NCBI GenBank assembly: GCA_963754955.1
Contig: CAVWHY010000001.1
Span: forward strand, 62,001 to 126,000
Direction: 5' to 3'
Length of the DNA stretch: 64,000 bases
Source: CAVQJU01 sp963754955
GTDB lineage: Bacteria; Acidobacteriota; Vicinamibacteria; Vicinamibacterales; CAVVIG01
In this document: positions 53,169 through 62,391 of the stretch, piece by piece
Layout of the letters: every line of letters begins with the position of its first letter
Position numbering within the stretch: the stretch's first letter is position 1
Made by a program: the position numbers and the translations under genes
Notes under the pieces: generated by a model
Told to the model about the DNA's origin: nothing
Seen by the model: only the letters and a program-made list of their open reading frames with translations
Databases searched by the model: none

Positions 53169-54751
53169 GCACGCCCACCGAGCGGCTCGCCGAAGCGGAG
53201 GAAATGCTCCGTGCGATTCGATACGGCGAGATCGACGCCCTGGTCGTCGAGGGCTCCGGCGGCAGCAAGGTCTACACACTGCACAGCGCCGACGAGCCAT
53301 ACCGCAACCTGGTGGAACAGATGCAGGAAGGCGCCGTCGTCCTCACCAGACGGGGCGACGTGCTCTACACCAATGCGCGCTTCGCGGAGCTCGTGGGCGA
53401 GCCAATCGAGTCGGTCATCGGGAGCCACTTCGATCGGTTCGTGGATGAGGACGACAGACAAAACTTCGAAGATCTTCTCTCTGTCGGCCGCGGACGATGC
53501 GGCGTCAACCTGATCGGACCTGGCGCGGGAGACTTCGCAGTGAGTCTCTCTCTCACGGCCGCCGCGGCGACCGGCGAAGGCCGCCTGAACCTCATCGTCA
53601 CCGATCTCAGCGAACTGCTCGAGGCCACCAGAAGCCGCGAGCGCGCAGAGCACGACAACCGGACGAAGGACGACTTCCTGGCCATGCTGGCGCACGAGGT
53701 GCGCAATCCGCTCGGGGCGATCAACGCCGCTCTCGGGGTGCTCCACTCGGGACAGGCGACAGGTGAAATCGTGCTCCGCGCACATGCCGTCATCGCGCGA
53801 CAGGTGGAGCACATCTCCCGCATGCTCAGCGACCTCCTCGACGTCAAGCGCATCGTGTCAGGAAAGATCCGCCTCCATCGGGAGCCGATCGACCTGGCCA
53901 GGGCGGTACGAAGGGCCGTGGAATCGATCGCTCGAGGTGGGCCGTTGGATCGCGACGTCGATATTCGGACCGTCCCGGTCTGGATCTCGGGCGATTCGCT
54001 GCGGATCGAGCAGGTCCTGACCAACATCGTGACCAACGCCGTCAAGTACACGCCGGCCGGCGGCCGGATTCGGGTGACACTCGACGCCGACGGCCCCGAC
54101 GCGGTGCTCGTCGTCGAGGATTCCGGCTCCGGCATTCCGGCCGCCCTGTTGCCCTTCATCTTCGATCTGTACGTCCAGTCGGATCGCACGATCGACCGTG
54201 CTCAAGGCGGCCTGGGGATCGGCCTGACGCTCGTCCGGCGCCTCGTCGAGGCCCACGACGGCACCGTCGAGGCATCGAGCGCGGGCGAAGGGCTCGGCAG
54301 CACTTTCACGGTGCGCCTGAAAGCCATTCCTGCAGCGGACATTGCTCCAGCGGCGCCATTTCTGGAACGTCGTGCCAAACCGCGACGGGTGCTCCTCATC
54401 GAGGACAGCGACGCCGCACGGGAGATGCTGCGGATGACGCTCGAACTCTCGGGGCACATCGTCCACGACGCGCCCGATGGCGAGCGCGGGCTCAAATTGC
54501 TGGACGTCGTCCGTCCCGATGTCGGGATCATCGACATCAGCCTGCCCGCGATGGACGGCTATGAAGTGGCGAGGCGGATTCGCGCGGAGCCGCAGGGCCG
54601 GAACATGCTGTTGCTGGCCTTGACTGGCTACGATGCGCCTGACGCCGCGAGGCACGCGCGGGCGCACGGATTCGACTATCACCTGGTGAAGCCGGTCGAT
54701 CCGGATCTCCTGGCGCGCATGATCGGCGCCGACGCCGACGGGCCGGGCTGA
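53165..54751 (+). CDS. Hybrid histidine kinase with PAS and C-terminal receiver
   Basis: 528 residues. N-terminal coiled segment (to 40), PAS domain (45-155: VEQMQEGAVVLTRRGDVLYTNARF-type), HisKA with phospho-His 177 in MLAHEVRNPLGAINAALG, HATPase (about 275-390, G1 and G2 boxes VVEDSGSGIPAALL and QGGLGIGLTLVRR), and a receiver with phospho-Asp 457 in GIIDISLPAMDGYE. No membrane segment or KaiB-like sensor is present, so it is a cytoplasmic kinase that may read the Kai proteins. It is co-translated with the second kaiB gene. Confidence 0.92.
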   Translation: MSTPTERLAEAEEMLRAIRYGEIDALVVEGSGGSKVYTLHSADEPYRNLVEQMQEGAVVLTRRGDVLYTNARFAELVGEPIESVIGSHFDRFVDEDDRQNFEDLLSVGRGRCGVNLIGPGAGDFAVSLSLTAAAATGEGRLNLIVTDLSELLEATRSRERAEHDNRTKDDFLAMLAHEVRNPLGAINAALGVLHSGQATGEIVLRAHAVIARQVEHISRMLSDLLDVKRIVSGKIRLHREPIDLARAVRRAVESIARGGPLDRDVDIRTVPVWISGDSLRIEQVLTNIVTNAVKYTPAGGRIRVTLDADGPDAVLVVEDSGSGIPAALLPFIFDLYVQSDRTIDRAQGGLGIGLTLVRRLVEAHDGTVEASSAGEGLGSTFTVRLKAIPAADIAPAAPFLERRAKPRRVLLIEDSDAAREMLRMTLELSGHIVHDAPDGERGLKLLDVVRPDVGIIDISLPAMDGYEVARRIRAEPQGRNMLLLALTGYDAPDAARHARAHGFDYHLVKPVDPDLLARMIGADADGPG

Positions 54752-54762
54752 TCGGGTAGGTA

Positions 54763-55737
54763 CTACTTGCCGAAGACCGGCTGGCCGAAGTCGTCGGTCA
54801 GCCGCTGGAGATACTTGTTGTTTTCCTGGCAGATGTATTCGGACAGCTCCGCGTTCGCGCGCCACGGAATGTCCCACGCGACCTTGAACGACTTCGTGTA
54901 GGCGCCCGGATCGTCGATCGAGCGCTTCGTAGTGCAGCGTCTGCTTGCTGGGGCGCGAGAAGCGCTCGACGACGTGGAGTTGGTCGGTGTGCGGGTGGCC
55001 GAAGTAGTCGAGCCACGTCGCCTCGTTGAAGCCGACGACGTCGACGACCAGCGTGTCGCCTTCCCAGCGGCCGACCGAGTGGCCGAGATAGGTCGGGTTG
55101 AGCGCGTCGCCCGCGGGATGCGGGCGGCCATCCATGAAGATCTCGCGCCAGATGTGCGTGGCGCCCTCGAAGATCATGATGATGCGCTTCTGCTCCGGCA
55201 GCTGGATGATCTCCGCCGGATACGGCGTGGCCATCATGCGCGGGCCGCCGGGCGGCAGGCAGTAGCCTTCAGGATCGTACTTGGATTGGTTCACCGAGTT
55301 GTAGTCGTAGACGGCCGCGGCCCACGGCTGAAACGGCACCCACGGCTCGGACTTCGCGCCGCCGCGACCGCCGCCTGCGGTGCCTTCGCCGCCGCCGAGC
55401 GGCGCGCCCGCCGCGGCCGCGTCCGGCGGCGTCGGCCGCCGGAGCGAGCGGCTTGCCGCTGTCGTCCACGACGCCGCGCGCCCATGTTGGTGATGTAGGG
55501 CACGTTCCAGATGCCCTTTTCACCAACGACGCGACCGAGGTTGACGGTGCCGTCCGCCAGGCGCGGTGTCGGCTGCGGAGGTTCGGCCGGACCACGTCCG
55601 CGACCCTGCGGCGCCGGCTGCGGTTGACCCGCCGTCCGGCTGCGGCCCCGCGTTCCTGCGCGCTGGACCGCAAGGAACGCGGCGACGACCATCGCGGCCG
55701 TCGGCAGTACAAACGTTCCCCGCAGACGCGGTGCCAC
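54763..55737 (-). CDS. Exported protein of 'GDTLVVDT-like' family (several frameshifts)
   Basis: About 324 residues if frame changes near 55490, 55385 and 54915 are bridged. GTG 55737 starts a signal peptide (TFVLPTAAMVVAAFLAVQ); later blocks are NSVNQSKYDPEGYCLPPGGP, RWEGDTLVVDVVGFNEATW, LHVVERFSRPSKQTLHYE and AELSEYICQENNKYLQRL. It resembles the three other members at 30562, 56308 and 57071. It lies 25 bases downstream of the DUF6152 gene on the same strand. Function unknown. Confidence 0.7.
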
Positions 55738-55762
55738 GATGATGGTCTTCCTGAGCCTGTGG

Positions 55763-56161
55763 CTACGGAGTGGTCGTCTGGCTCGAGCCGGCGAACAGCT
55801 TCTGGCCGCCCGTCAGCGTGACCGAGCGCGCGTTGCCGATGTTGGAGCCGTCTTTCGCGCGGCTGCCTTCCACCGTCACTTCGTCGCCGATCTTCATCGA
55901 GTTGCGCGACCAGCCCTGGCGCATGAGCCCGTTCGGGCTGCCCATTTCCATGCCCCAGTTCGTCACCTTGCCCGACTCGTCCTTCACGTCGATGTAGAAG
56001 TACGCGTGCGGGTTCATCCACTCGATCTTGGTGACGGTGCCGGTGAGCTTGACCGGCTTGCTCGCGTCGAACTCCGCCGCGAACGAGTGATGAGCGATGG
56101 CCGGTACGGACGCCAACAGGAACAACGCGCCAGCAGCGACAACGGCAAGTCTCGTCTTCAT
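55763..56161 (-). CDS. DUF6152-family exported protein
   Basis: 132 residues. Signal peptide, then the DUF6152 landmarks AIAHHSFAAEFDASKPVKL and IEWMNPHAYFYIDVKDESGK. The small beta-barrel resembles an OB-fold, and the HHSF near the mature N-terminus is a possible metal site. These genes are commonly found next to the exported family above, as here. Function unknown. Confidence 0.82.
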   Translation of the reverse strand: MKTRLAVVAAGALFLLASVPAIAHHSFAAEFDASKPVKLTGTVTKIEWMNPHAYFYIDVKDESGKVTNWGMEMGSPNGLMRQGWSRNSMKIGDEVTVEGSRAKDGSNIGNARSVTLTGGQKLFAGSSQTTTP

Positions 56162-56307
56162 TGAATGGCCTCCACGCCTAAGTACGTATGTGGTCCGGGT
56201 TTACACTTTGCCCGTGTCTATTTTCGTAGCGAGGTTCGCGAATGTCAATTGCGTTTTGGGCCCCGGGCAGGCGCTATCATGGGCTCGCACGCGAGCGGGG
56301 AGGCACC

Positions 56308-57063
56308 ATGCTGGTTAACCGTCAGACGGCGATGGCGACGGCGGCGATTCTGGCCGTAATTGCCGCGGGGACGGCAATTTCCCGCGCGCAGGAGAACGCC
56401 GGAGCGCCCCTGCGGCGCGTCGGCGGCCACCTGGACCTGAGCGGCGTCTGGCAGGCGCCCTACGTGCCGGACATGACACGGGACGGCCGCGGCCAGAAGG
56501 GCGAGCCGAATCTCCCCTTCACGCCGGCCGGCGAGCAGAACTGGAAAAGCTACGACCCTGCCGACGGCGATTACACGGGCAGCTGCCTCCCGTTCGGCCT
56601 CAGCCGGTCCATGAACGCGCCGAACCCGATGCAGATCATGCAGAGCCCGACGCGCGTCGCGTTCCTGTTCGAGATCATGAACTGGTTTCACATCGTGCCG
56701 ACCGACGGCCGCTCGCTCCCGACGAAGCCGGACCCGCTGTGGTTCGGCTATTCGACCGGGCGCTGGGACGGCGACACGCTCATCATCGAAAGCACCGGCT
56801 TCAACGGCTGGACGCGCCTCGACACCGTCGGCCATCCCCACAGCGACGCGCTGCGGCTGACGCAGACCTTCCGCCGCACCGACGCGGAACACCTCGCGTA
56901 CACCGTCACGGTCGACGATCCGAAGATGTACACGAGACCGTGGACGAACGTTCGCACGTTCACGCTGCTCAAGGGCGACCTGATCGAGTACTCGTGCCAG
57001 GAAAACAACAAGGATCTGCGCGACGGCCACATCAAGGCGTGGACACCGCCCGCGGCGCGATAG
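56308..57063 (+). CDS. Exported protein of 'GDTLVVDT-like' family (intact copy)
   Basis: 251 residues from MLVNRQTAMATAAILAV with GGGGAGGC before the ATG. The signal peptide ends near SRAQEN. Blocks: DLSGVWQAPYVPDMTRDGRG, LPFGLSRSMNAPNPMQIMQS, FGYSTGRWDGDTLIIESTGF, FNGWTRLDTVGHPHSDALRL, and IEYSCQENNKDLRDGHIKAW. It is a tandem paralogue of the next gene, which begins 7 bases after this stop. The role is unknown; conserved Trp, His and Cys are candidates for a binding site. Confidence 0.8.
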   Translation: MLVNRQTAMATAAILAVIAAGTAISRAQENAGAPLRRVGGHLDLSGVWQAPYVPDMTRDGRGQKGEPNLPFTPAGEQNWKSYDPADGDYTGSCLPFGLSRSMNAPNPMQIMQSPTRVAFLFEIMNWFHIVPTDGRSLPTKPDPLWFGYSTGRWDGDTLIIESTGFNGWTRLDTVGHPHSDALRLTQTFRRTDAEHLAYTVTVDDPKMYTRPWTNVRTFTLLKGDLIEYSCQENNKDLRDGHIKAWTPPAAR

Positions 57064-57070
57064 CAGTCAG

Positions 57071-57944
57071 ATGAGAAAGCACATGCGGAACAGCACCTTG
57101 TTCGCCTGCGCGCTTGCCGGCGCGGCTCTCGTCGCCACAACCTGGGTGCACGCGCAGAACACGACGAACTTCGCCACGCCCCTGCCGCGTTCCGCGCCGA
57201 CCGGGCCGGCGCCGCGCACGCCCAACGGCAAGCCCGATTTCACCGGCGTCTGGCAGCGCGCTTACGTGCCGGACATGAGCCGGAACGGACGCGGGCAGCA
57301 GGGCTACGCCGAAGCGCCGTTTACGCCCGGCGACACACCGGCCCGGCGTGAGGAGCTTCGCAGGGCGGGCAACTACGCTGAACTGCCGTTCACGCCCGCG
57401 GGTCTCCAGGACTGGCGGACCTACGATCCCGCCAACGGCGAGTACACCGCCAGCTGCCTGCCCTTCGGCCTGAGCCGGTCGATGAATTCGCCGGACCCGA
57501 TGCAGGTGATGCAGAACGACAAGTACATCGCGCTGCTGTTCGAGCAGAACACGTGGTTCAACATCATCTACCTCGACGGGCGCCAGCACCCCCGCAACCT
57601 CGAGCCGACGTGGTTCGGCCATTCGATCGGCAAGTGGGACGGCGACACGCTCATCGTCGACACCGTCGGCTTCAACGGCTAGACCCGGCTCGACACCGTC
57701 GGCCATCCGCACAGCGACGCGCTGCACATGATCCAGACGCTGCGCATGGATCGACGCCGGCCACATCGCCTACACGGTGACGATCGACGATCCGAAGGCG
57801 TACACGAAGCCGTGGAAGAACGAGCGGACGTTCACGCTGATGGACGCCGAGCTGATCGAGTATTCGTGCGAGGAGAACAACCGCGGTCTGCGGGAAGGCC
57901 GCATCAAGCAGTGGACGCCGCCGGAGAAGTCTCTGTACAAGTAG
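57071..57944 (+). CDS. Exported 'GDTLVVDT-like' protein, interrupted by TAG and a frameshift
   Basis: About 290 residues when bridged. It matches the preceding gene over DFTGVWQRAYVPDMSRNGRG, LPFGLSRSMNSPDPMQVMQN and IGKWDGDTLIVDTVGFNG. Where the neighbour has FNGWTRLDTVGHPHSD, this copy has a TAG (57680-57682) in place of Trp, then the frame continues; a one-base change near 57745 is needed to reach IAYTVTIDDPKAYTKPW. The end is LIEYSCEENNRGLRE-type and a TAG in AAGTAGAAA. It may be a recent pseudogene or carry sequence errors. Confidence 0.6.
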
Positions 57945-58019
57945 AAAAGTTGAAAGTGGAAAGTGGAAAAGTAGGCCGAACTTCAAGGCCTTACTTCTCC
58001 ACTTGAGACTTTCTACTTA
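57939..58019. terminator. Long imperfect hairpin carrying the stop codons of two convergent genes
   Basis: The left arm (57939-57976, AAGTAGAAAAGTTGAAAGTG and onward to GGCC) and the right arm (57987-58019, GGCC to CTACTT) are imperfect inverted repeats with AAAGTGG-type units. The stop TAG of the gene at 57944 is in the left arm, and the stop TAG of the DUF1932 gene (58013-58015, minus strand) is in the right arm, each in an AAGTAGAAA context. It is probably a bidirectional terminator. Confidence 0.75.
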
Positions 58020-58927
58020 GTCGATCGCGCCGAACTTTCTTCTATCTCCCTGATGGCCTCGAGCACCTCGCGATAGGTCTTCGGACCGCCGGGGCCGAAC
58101 TGCGATCGCAGGCCCATCTGCGCGCTCCAGTCCTGCCGCTGCGCCGTCGCCTCGGCCATGATCGGATCGACGCCGATGGCGCGCAGCGTCTCGGCGACTT
58201 CTTCCATCTCGCGCGCCCGGCGCTCGCCGTGCACGACGACGCGTCCGCTCGTGTAGTCGGCGAGCTTCTTCCAGTCGATGCCGGGGAAGCGTTTCCGTCG
58301 AGCGACGCCCACACGAGATCGTCGGCGTCGAATCGGCTCGCGCCCATGACGCACTCGAACAGCAGCGCCTCGAGTCCCCTTGACGACGATGCTGCGGCAC
58401 ATCTTGACGGCGGCGGCGCTGCCGACCTTCGCGCCCTCGAGCAGCTGCAGGCGCAGGCCGAACGGCGTCATCGCGGCCGCGAACGCCGCCGCCCCCGCCC
58501 CGCCGAGCAGCATCGGCACCTTGTGGCCGTACGGCAGCACCGGCGCCATCACCGCGACCTCGACGAACGCCGCGCCGCTCGCGCCGACAACGCGGTCGAT
58601 CTCGCTCTTGACGGCCGGCGACACGGAGTTGAGGTCGGCGTAGAGGTGGCGGCGCTCGAGGAACGGCGCGGCCGCCGACGCCGCGTCGAGCGCCGAGCTC
58701 GACGTGACGGTCGACAAGAGGATGTCGCTCGATCGAACCAGGTCGGCGGGCGACTCGACCAGCGTCGTGCGGCTTTCGTCCGCGCGGCGCACGATCGCCG
58801 GGCCGAAGTCGGCGGCGGATGTCTTGATGTCGAAGGCGAAGAGCCGCTCGACGCCGGCCGCTCGCAGGCCGCAGGCGATCGTCGAGCCCGCTTCGCCAAA
58901 CCCGATGAATCCGACCGCGGGCGTCAC
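58013..58927 (-). CDS. NAD-binding 6-phosphogluconate-dehydrogenase-like protein, DUF1932 type (frameshifted)
   Basis: About 305 residues over two frame changes near 58380 and 58290. The N-terminal Rossmann motif GFIGFGEAGSTIA, the substrate-binding Lys region GSAAAVKMCRSIVVKG, and the C-terminal DUF1932 helical domain (TLRAIGVDPIMAEATA) are visible. It should oxidise a hydroxy acid. Its place after the lig-like genes suggests a role in aromatic degradation. The start is GTG 58927, preceded by a short gap of repeat-like DNA. The stop is in the hairpin with the convergent gene. Confidence 0.75.
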   Translation of the reverse strand: MTPAVGFIGFGEAGSTIACGLRAAGVERLFAFDIKTSAADFGPAIVRRADESRTTLVESPADLVRSSDILLSTVTSSSALDAASAAAPFLERRHLYADLNSVSPAVKSEIDRVVGASGAAFVEVAVMAPVLPYGHKVPMLLGGAGAAAFAAAMTPFGLRLQLLEGAKVGSAAAVKMCRSIVVKGTRGAAVRVRHGREPIRRRRSRVGVARRKRFPGIDWKKLADYTSGRVVVHGERRAREMEEVAETLRAIGVDPIMAEATAQRQDWSAQMGLRSQFGPGGPKTYREVLEAIREIEESSARSTK

Positions 58928-58951
58928 TTCTGGAGTGTCTAGTGCCAGACT

Positions 58952-60344
58952 TTACTTTGCACTTTGAACCTTCAACTTTGAAGCGATCGAACGCCGCCGC
59001 ACGCGCCGCCGGTGCACGCGCGGAATGTGGCGCGCGACGGCCGCGAGCGCGACGAACGCGACGCGTCATCGTCATCGCGATGATGCGGAAGTAACCCGAC
59101 GCGCCGCCCGAGTCGAGCGCCCACGACCGACCGACGGGCTCAGCACGCCGCCGATGCGGCCGAAGGCGACCGCCGTGCCCGACGCCGGTCGCGCGGATCG
59201 ACGTCGGATACACGTGCGCGGCCAGCGCGTACATCGTCGTCTGCACGGCGTTGATGAGGCCGCCGGTCCAGCCAGCATCGCGAACACCGGCGAACGCTGT
59301 TCTGCGGGCCGATCGACATCACCGCCAGCACGACCGCGCCGGCGACCGCGCCGGCCGCCATCGTCAGCATCGAGATGCGCGAGCCGAGGCGCATGATGAC
59401 GATCGCGCCGAGAATCGCGCCGACGACGCCGCCGACGTTGAAGGCCGTCAGGCCGTAGCTGGCCGTCCCGACGTCGAACCCGTTGCCGACGAGCATCGAC
59501 GGCACCCAGTTCGTGCCCATGTACACGGAGAGCAGGCAGAAGAAGAACGAGCCGAAGAGCGCCAGCGTGTCGCGACGGAATTCCGGGACGAAGCAGCTCG
59601 CCGACCGACGCGCTGCGCCGACGGCTTTCTCCGTGCGCGTCGACGAACGACGGCGTCGGCCGGCACGTCGTGGCCGAGCCGGCGCAGCAGCGCGCGCAGC
59701 TCGGGCCAGCGCTCCTTCGTGCCGGGCCAGGATAGCGCGGCGACTCGGGCAGCACCTTGAGCAGGACCGCGGCCAGCAGCAGCGGCAGCGATGCCGCACG
59801 ACGAGGAACAGCACGCGCCAGCCGAAGCGCGGCAGGATCTGGCCGCCGATGAAGCCGGCGAGCGATCCGCCGAGCGGGATGCAGACGATCGTGAGCGTCA
59901 CGGCGAACGGCCGCTGCCGCGTCGGCACGTACTCGGACGAGAGCGTCGCCGCGTTCGGCATCGCCCGCCGAGACCGAGGCCGGCCAGGAACCGGAGCACG
60001 GCGAGCGCGAACGAGGCCCGTCGGCGAGCGACACGATGCAGCGTCAGCACGCCGAAGGAGATGACGCTGCCGAGCAGCGCGACGCGGCGGCCCGAGTGCG
60101 ATCGCCGACGACGCCGCCGATGAAGCCGCCGAACATCATGCCGACCATGCCGCTCGTCAGCGCCGGCGTAAGCGCCGAGCGCGGCACGTTCCACTCGCGC
60201 ATCAGCGCGGGAATGCGCCGCGACGAGCACCTGGTTGTCGAGGCCGTCGAGGATGATGGTCAGCGCCGTCGCGAAGACCAGCAGCTTCTGATAGCCGCCC
60301 CACTCGCCCTCGTCGAGCACCGCGCCGACGTCAACGGTTTTCAT
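58952..60344 (-). CDS. MFS transporter, aromatic acid:H+ symporter type (many frameshifts)
   Basis: Start ATG 60344 (MKTVDVGAVLDEGEWGGYQK), the AAHS N-terminus, then LTIILDGLDNQVLVAA and, in other frames, RFLAGLGLGG, NAATLSSEYVPTRQRPFAVT, SVYMGTNWVPSMLVGNG and GGASGYFRIIAMTMT. Frame changes occur about every 100-300 bases, so no frame holds the complete protein. AAHS permeases (PcaK type) take up 4-hydroxybenzoate, protocatechuate and similar acids, which fits the cluster. The C-terminal tail appears to run into AAAGTTGAAGG-type repeat DNA. Confidence 0.65.
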
Positions 60345-60439
60345 GGCACCTCGAATCGTCGGTGGACCGAGTGAACGCAGCCGACCCAATGGACCTGGCG
60401 GACCTTGTAGACCTCTTGGACCTGTTGGACCCTATGTTC

Positions 60440-61626
60440 AGTGTTTCCGCCGCCATCGCCTGCTGTCCGCGCGCGTGGCTCGTCGAGAAGATGACGTGCA
60501 GCGACATCAGCGCCTGCAGCGGATGCGCGCCGGCTTCGGCGAGCGGACCGACGTGCTCGCTGACCAGGCCGCCCTTGCCGACGTTGATCAGCTCTTCGGC
60601 CGCCGCGCGCTGCTCGCCGTGCAGCTCGTATTCGTCGCGCGACCGCGTCGAGAGTCGTCGATGATGCGCGCGCGCAGCTCCGCGCTGTGCCGCGACTCGA
60701 ACAGGAGCTTGTTGAGGCCGTACGCCTCCGCCGGCGGATGCTTGTAGAACTGGAAGCCCTGGTTCTTGAACTCGAAGCCGCCGAACTGCTCCGCGACCTC
60801 GGTCGGCGTCGTTCTTGCGCGCGCGCTGCGGCAGGAACCGCATCATGCCCAGGCCGTGGTGCCAGGTCGGAATGTAGTCGATGAGCTCGCCTTCCTGCGC
60901 GCCGATCGCGCCGAACATCATCGCCCAGCTGAGCATCTCGGTGTTGCCGACCTCGTCGAGCTGCGTGCCGGTCATGTTCGAGCAGCGCGTCGGTGTTGCC
61001 GGCCTCGAACTGCGAGACGCAGCCAGCGATCGAAATCGAACTCCGGATGCAGATACTTGGTCGTGCCGGGGAAATGCGACATGCCGCCGCTCGCGATGAT
61101 CGCGACGCGTTCCTTGCGGCCCTTGACGATCTCGGCGATCGCCTTGCCCAGCGCCGCGCACCGCTTGCGGCGTCGGCAGCGGCGGCACGTAGACGTTGGT
61201 GAAGAACGGAATGACCGGGATGTTGCGCTCGCCGATCACGTACTCGAACGGCACCGAGAAGGCGTGGCCGAGCTCGGCGTCTTCCGAATACGCGATGTCG
61301 AAGCTGTGGTCGACGACCAGCTTGTTGAGGATGTCTTCGGCCATCTCGCGATGGATCGGCAGGTTGTGCTCGCGGCCGGCGAACTTGCGCGATGGCGCGG
61401 CTGCCGGCGACGATCGCGAACGTCGGGCACGCAGGTGACCGAAAACGTCTCGACGTGATCGGCGCCGAAGAACAGGATGACGTCCGGCTTGGTCTCGTCG
61501 AGCACCTTGCCGAGCTCCTGCATCGCCGGCGCCGGCCTGATCGAGCTGCTGCGGATTCTCGTCCGGCGGCCGCGTGAACATGTACGGGGTATGGCACGTG
61601 CCGACGGCCGCAACGATTTCACCCAT
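60440..61626 (-). CDS. Class III extradiol dioxygenase, LigB superfamily (frameshifted)
   Basis: About 395 residues over several frames; the 3' end is approximate. N-terminal LigB-like domain: EIVAAVGTCHTPYMFTRPPD, FFGADHVETF (metal His), HNLPIHREMAEDILNKLV, SVPFEYVIGERNIPVIPFF. Later IIASGGMSHF-type and TQLDEVGNTEMLSWAMMFG, then a C-terminal LigA-like region (YGLNKLLF-type in another frame). The chain seems to fuse both subunits, as in gallate dioxygenase. It should open the ring of protocatechuate or a relative. The downstream gap holds GGTCCA repeats. Confidence 0.7.
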
Positions 61627-61688
61627 GGCGTCCTCTCCCTATCCCCAGCCCCTCGTCCCCAACCTCTAGCCTCTAGACCTCTGACCTC
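61627..61688 (-). repeat. AGAGGTC/T tandem-repeat intergenic tract
   Basis: On the minus strand it reads GAGTAAGAGGTCAGAGGTCT then AGAGGCTAGAGGTTGGGG. The 7-base unit AGAGGTT/C recurs with variation and equals the repeat at 38265-38292. The TAA stop of the ligK-like gene (61689-61691) is at its left edge. Confidence 0.65.
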
Positions 61689-62382
61689 TTACTCATCCTT
61701 GTCCACGTAGACCACACCAAGCTCCGTCAGCTTGGCGCGCAGTCCATAGAAGTCTAGCCCGAGTTCGCCGTTCCGGAGCCGCTCGCGCGTCTTGCTTTCC
61801 TTGGCGAACGCGCTCGCGCGCCAGCCGCGCCACCTCGGCCGCCTGCTGCCGCGGGCACCACGACCACGCCGTCGGCATCGGCGACGATGACGTCGCCCGG
61901 GCTGGACGGCGGCGCCGGCGCAGACGACCGGCACGTTGACCGAGCCGGGCGTCGCCTTGACCGTGCCCTGAGCGCTGATGGCCTTCGACCAGACCGGGAA
62001 AGTCCATCGCCGTCAGGTCGGCGACGTCGCGGACGCCGGCGTCGATCACCAGGCCGACCACGCCGTGCGCCCGCGCCGACACGGCCGAGCAGCTCGCCGA
62101 ACATGCCGTCGGTCGACTCCGAGGTCGTCGTCACGACGAGGATGTCGCCGGGCTGGCAGACACTCCATGGCCGCGTGGATCATCAGGTTGTCGCCGGGCT
62201 GGCAGGAGACGGTGACCGCGCTGCCGGCGGCCTTCGCCGTCGCGATAGATCGGCCGCATGTACGGCCGCATCAGTCCCGTGCGGCCCTGCGCTTCGTGGA
62301 CGGTCGCGACGCCGAGCTCGCCGAGCGTCGCGATGACGCCGGCGTCGGCGCGTTGAATTTTTCGAACGATGGTCGGTTTCAT
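61689..62382 (-). CDS. ligK: 4-carboxy-4-hydroxy-2-oxoadipate aldolase, RraA-like (frameshifted)
   Basis: About 230 residues over four frames. The N-terminus is MKPTIVRKIQRADAGVI, with GELGVATVHEAQGRTGLM in the first frame; VVGLVIDAGVRDVADLTAMD carries the metal-binding and substrate Asp/Arg motif of RraA-like HMG/CHA aldolases; the end is LTELGVVYVDKDE. It splits 4-carboxy-4-hydroxy-2-oxoadipate into pyruvate and oxaloacetate. It starts 9 bases after the ligJ stop. Being next to ligJ and ligC supports the assignment. Confidence 0.78.
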
Positions 62383-62391
62383 CGGCAAGCC

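Noticed and set aside
53858..54915. Minus-strand frame continuing from the exported-family gene across the histidine kinase
   Set aside because: The histidine kinase on the plus strand has full PAS, HisKA, HATPase and receiver motifs, so the antisense part is not coding.
48814..57682. Reassigned TAG codons or amber readthrough
   Set aside because: Many intact genes end with TAG next to strong terminators, and both internal TAGs are one base from the expected codon. Mutation or sequencing error explains them better.
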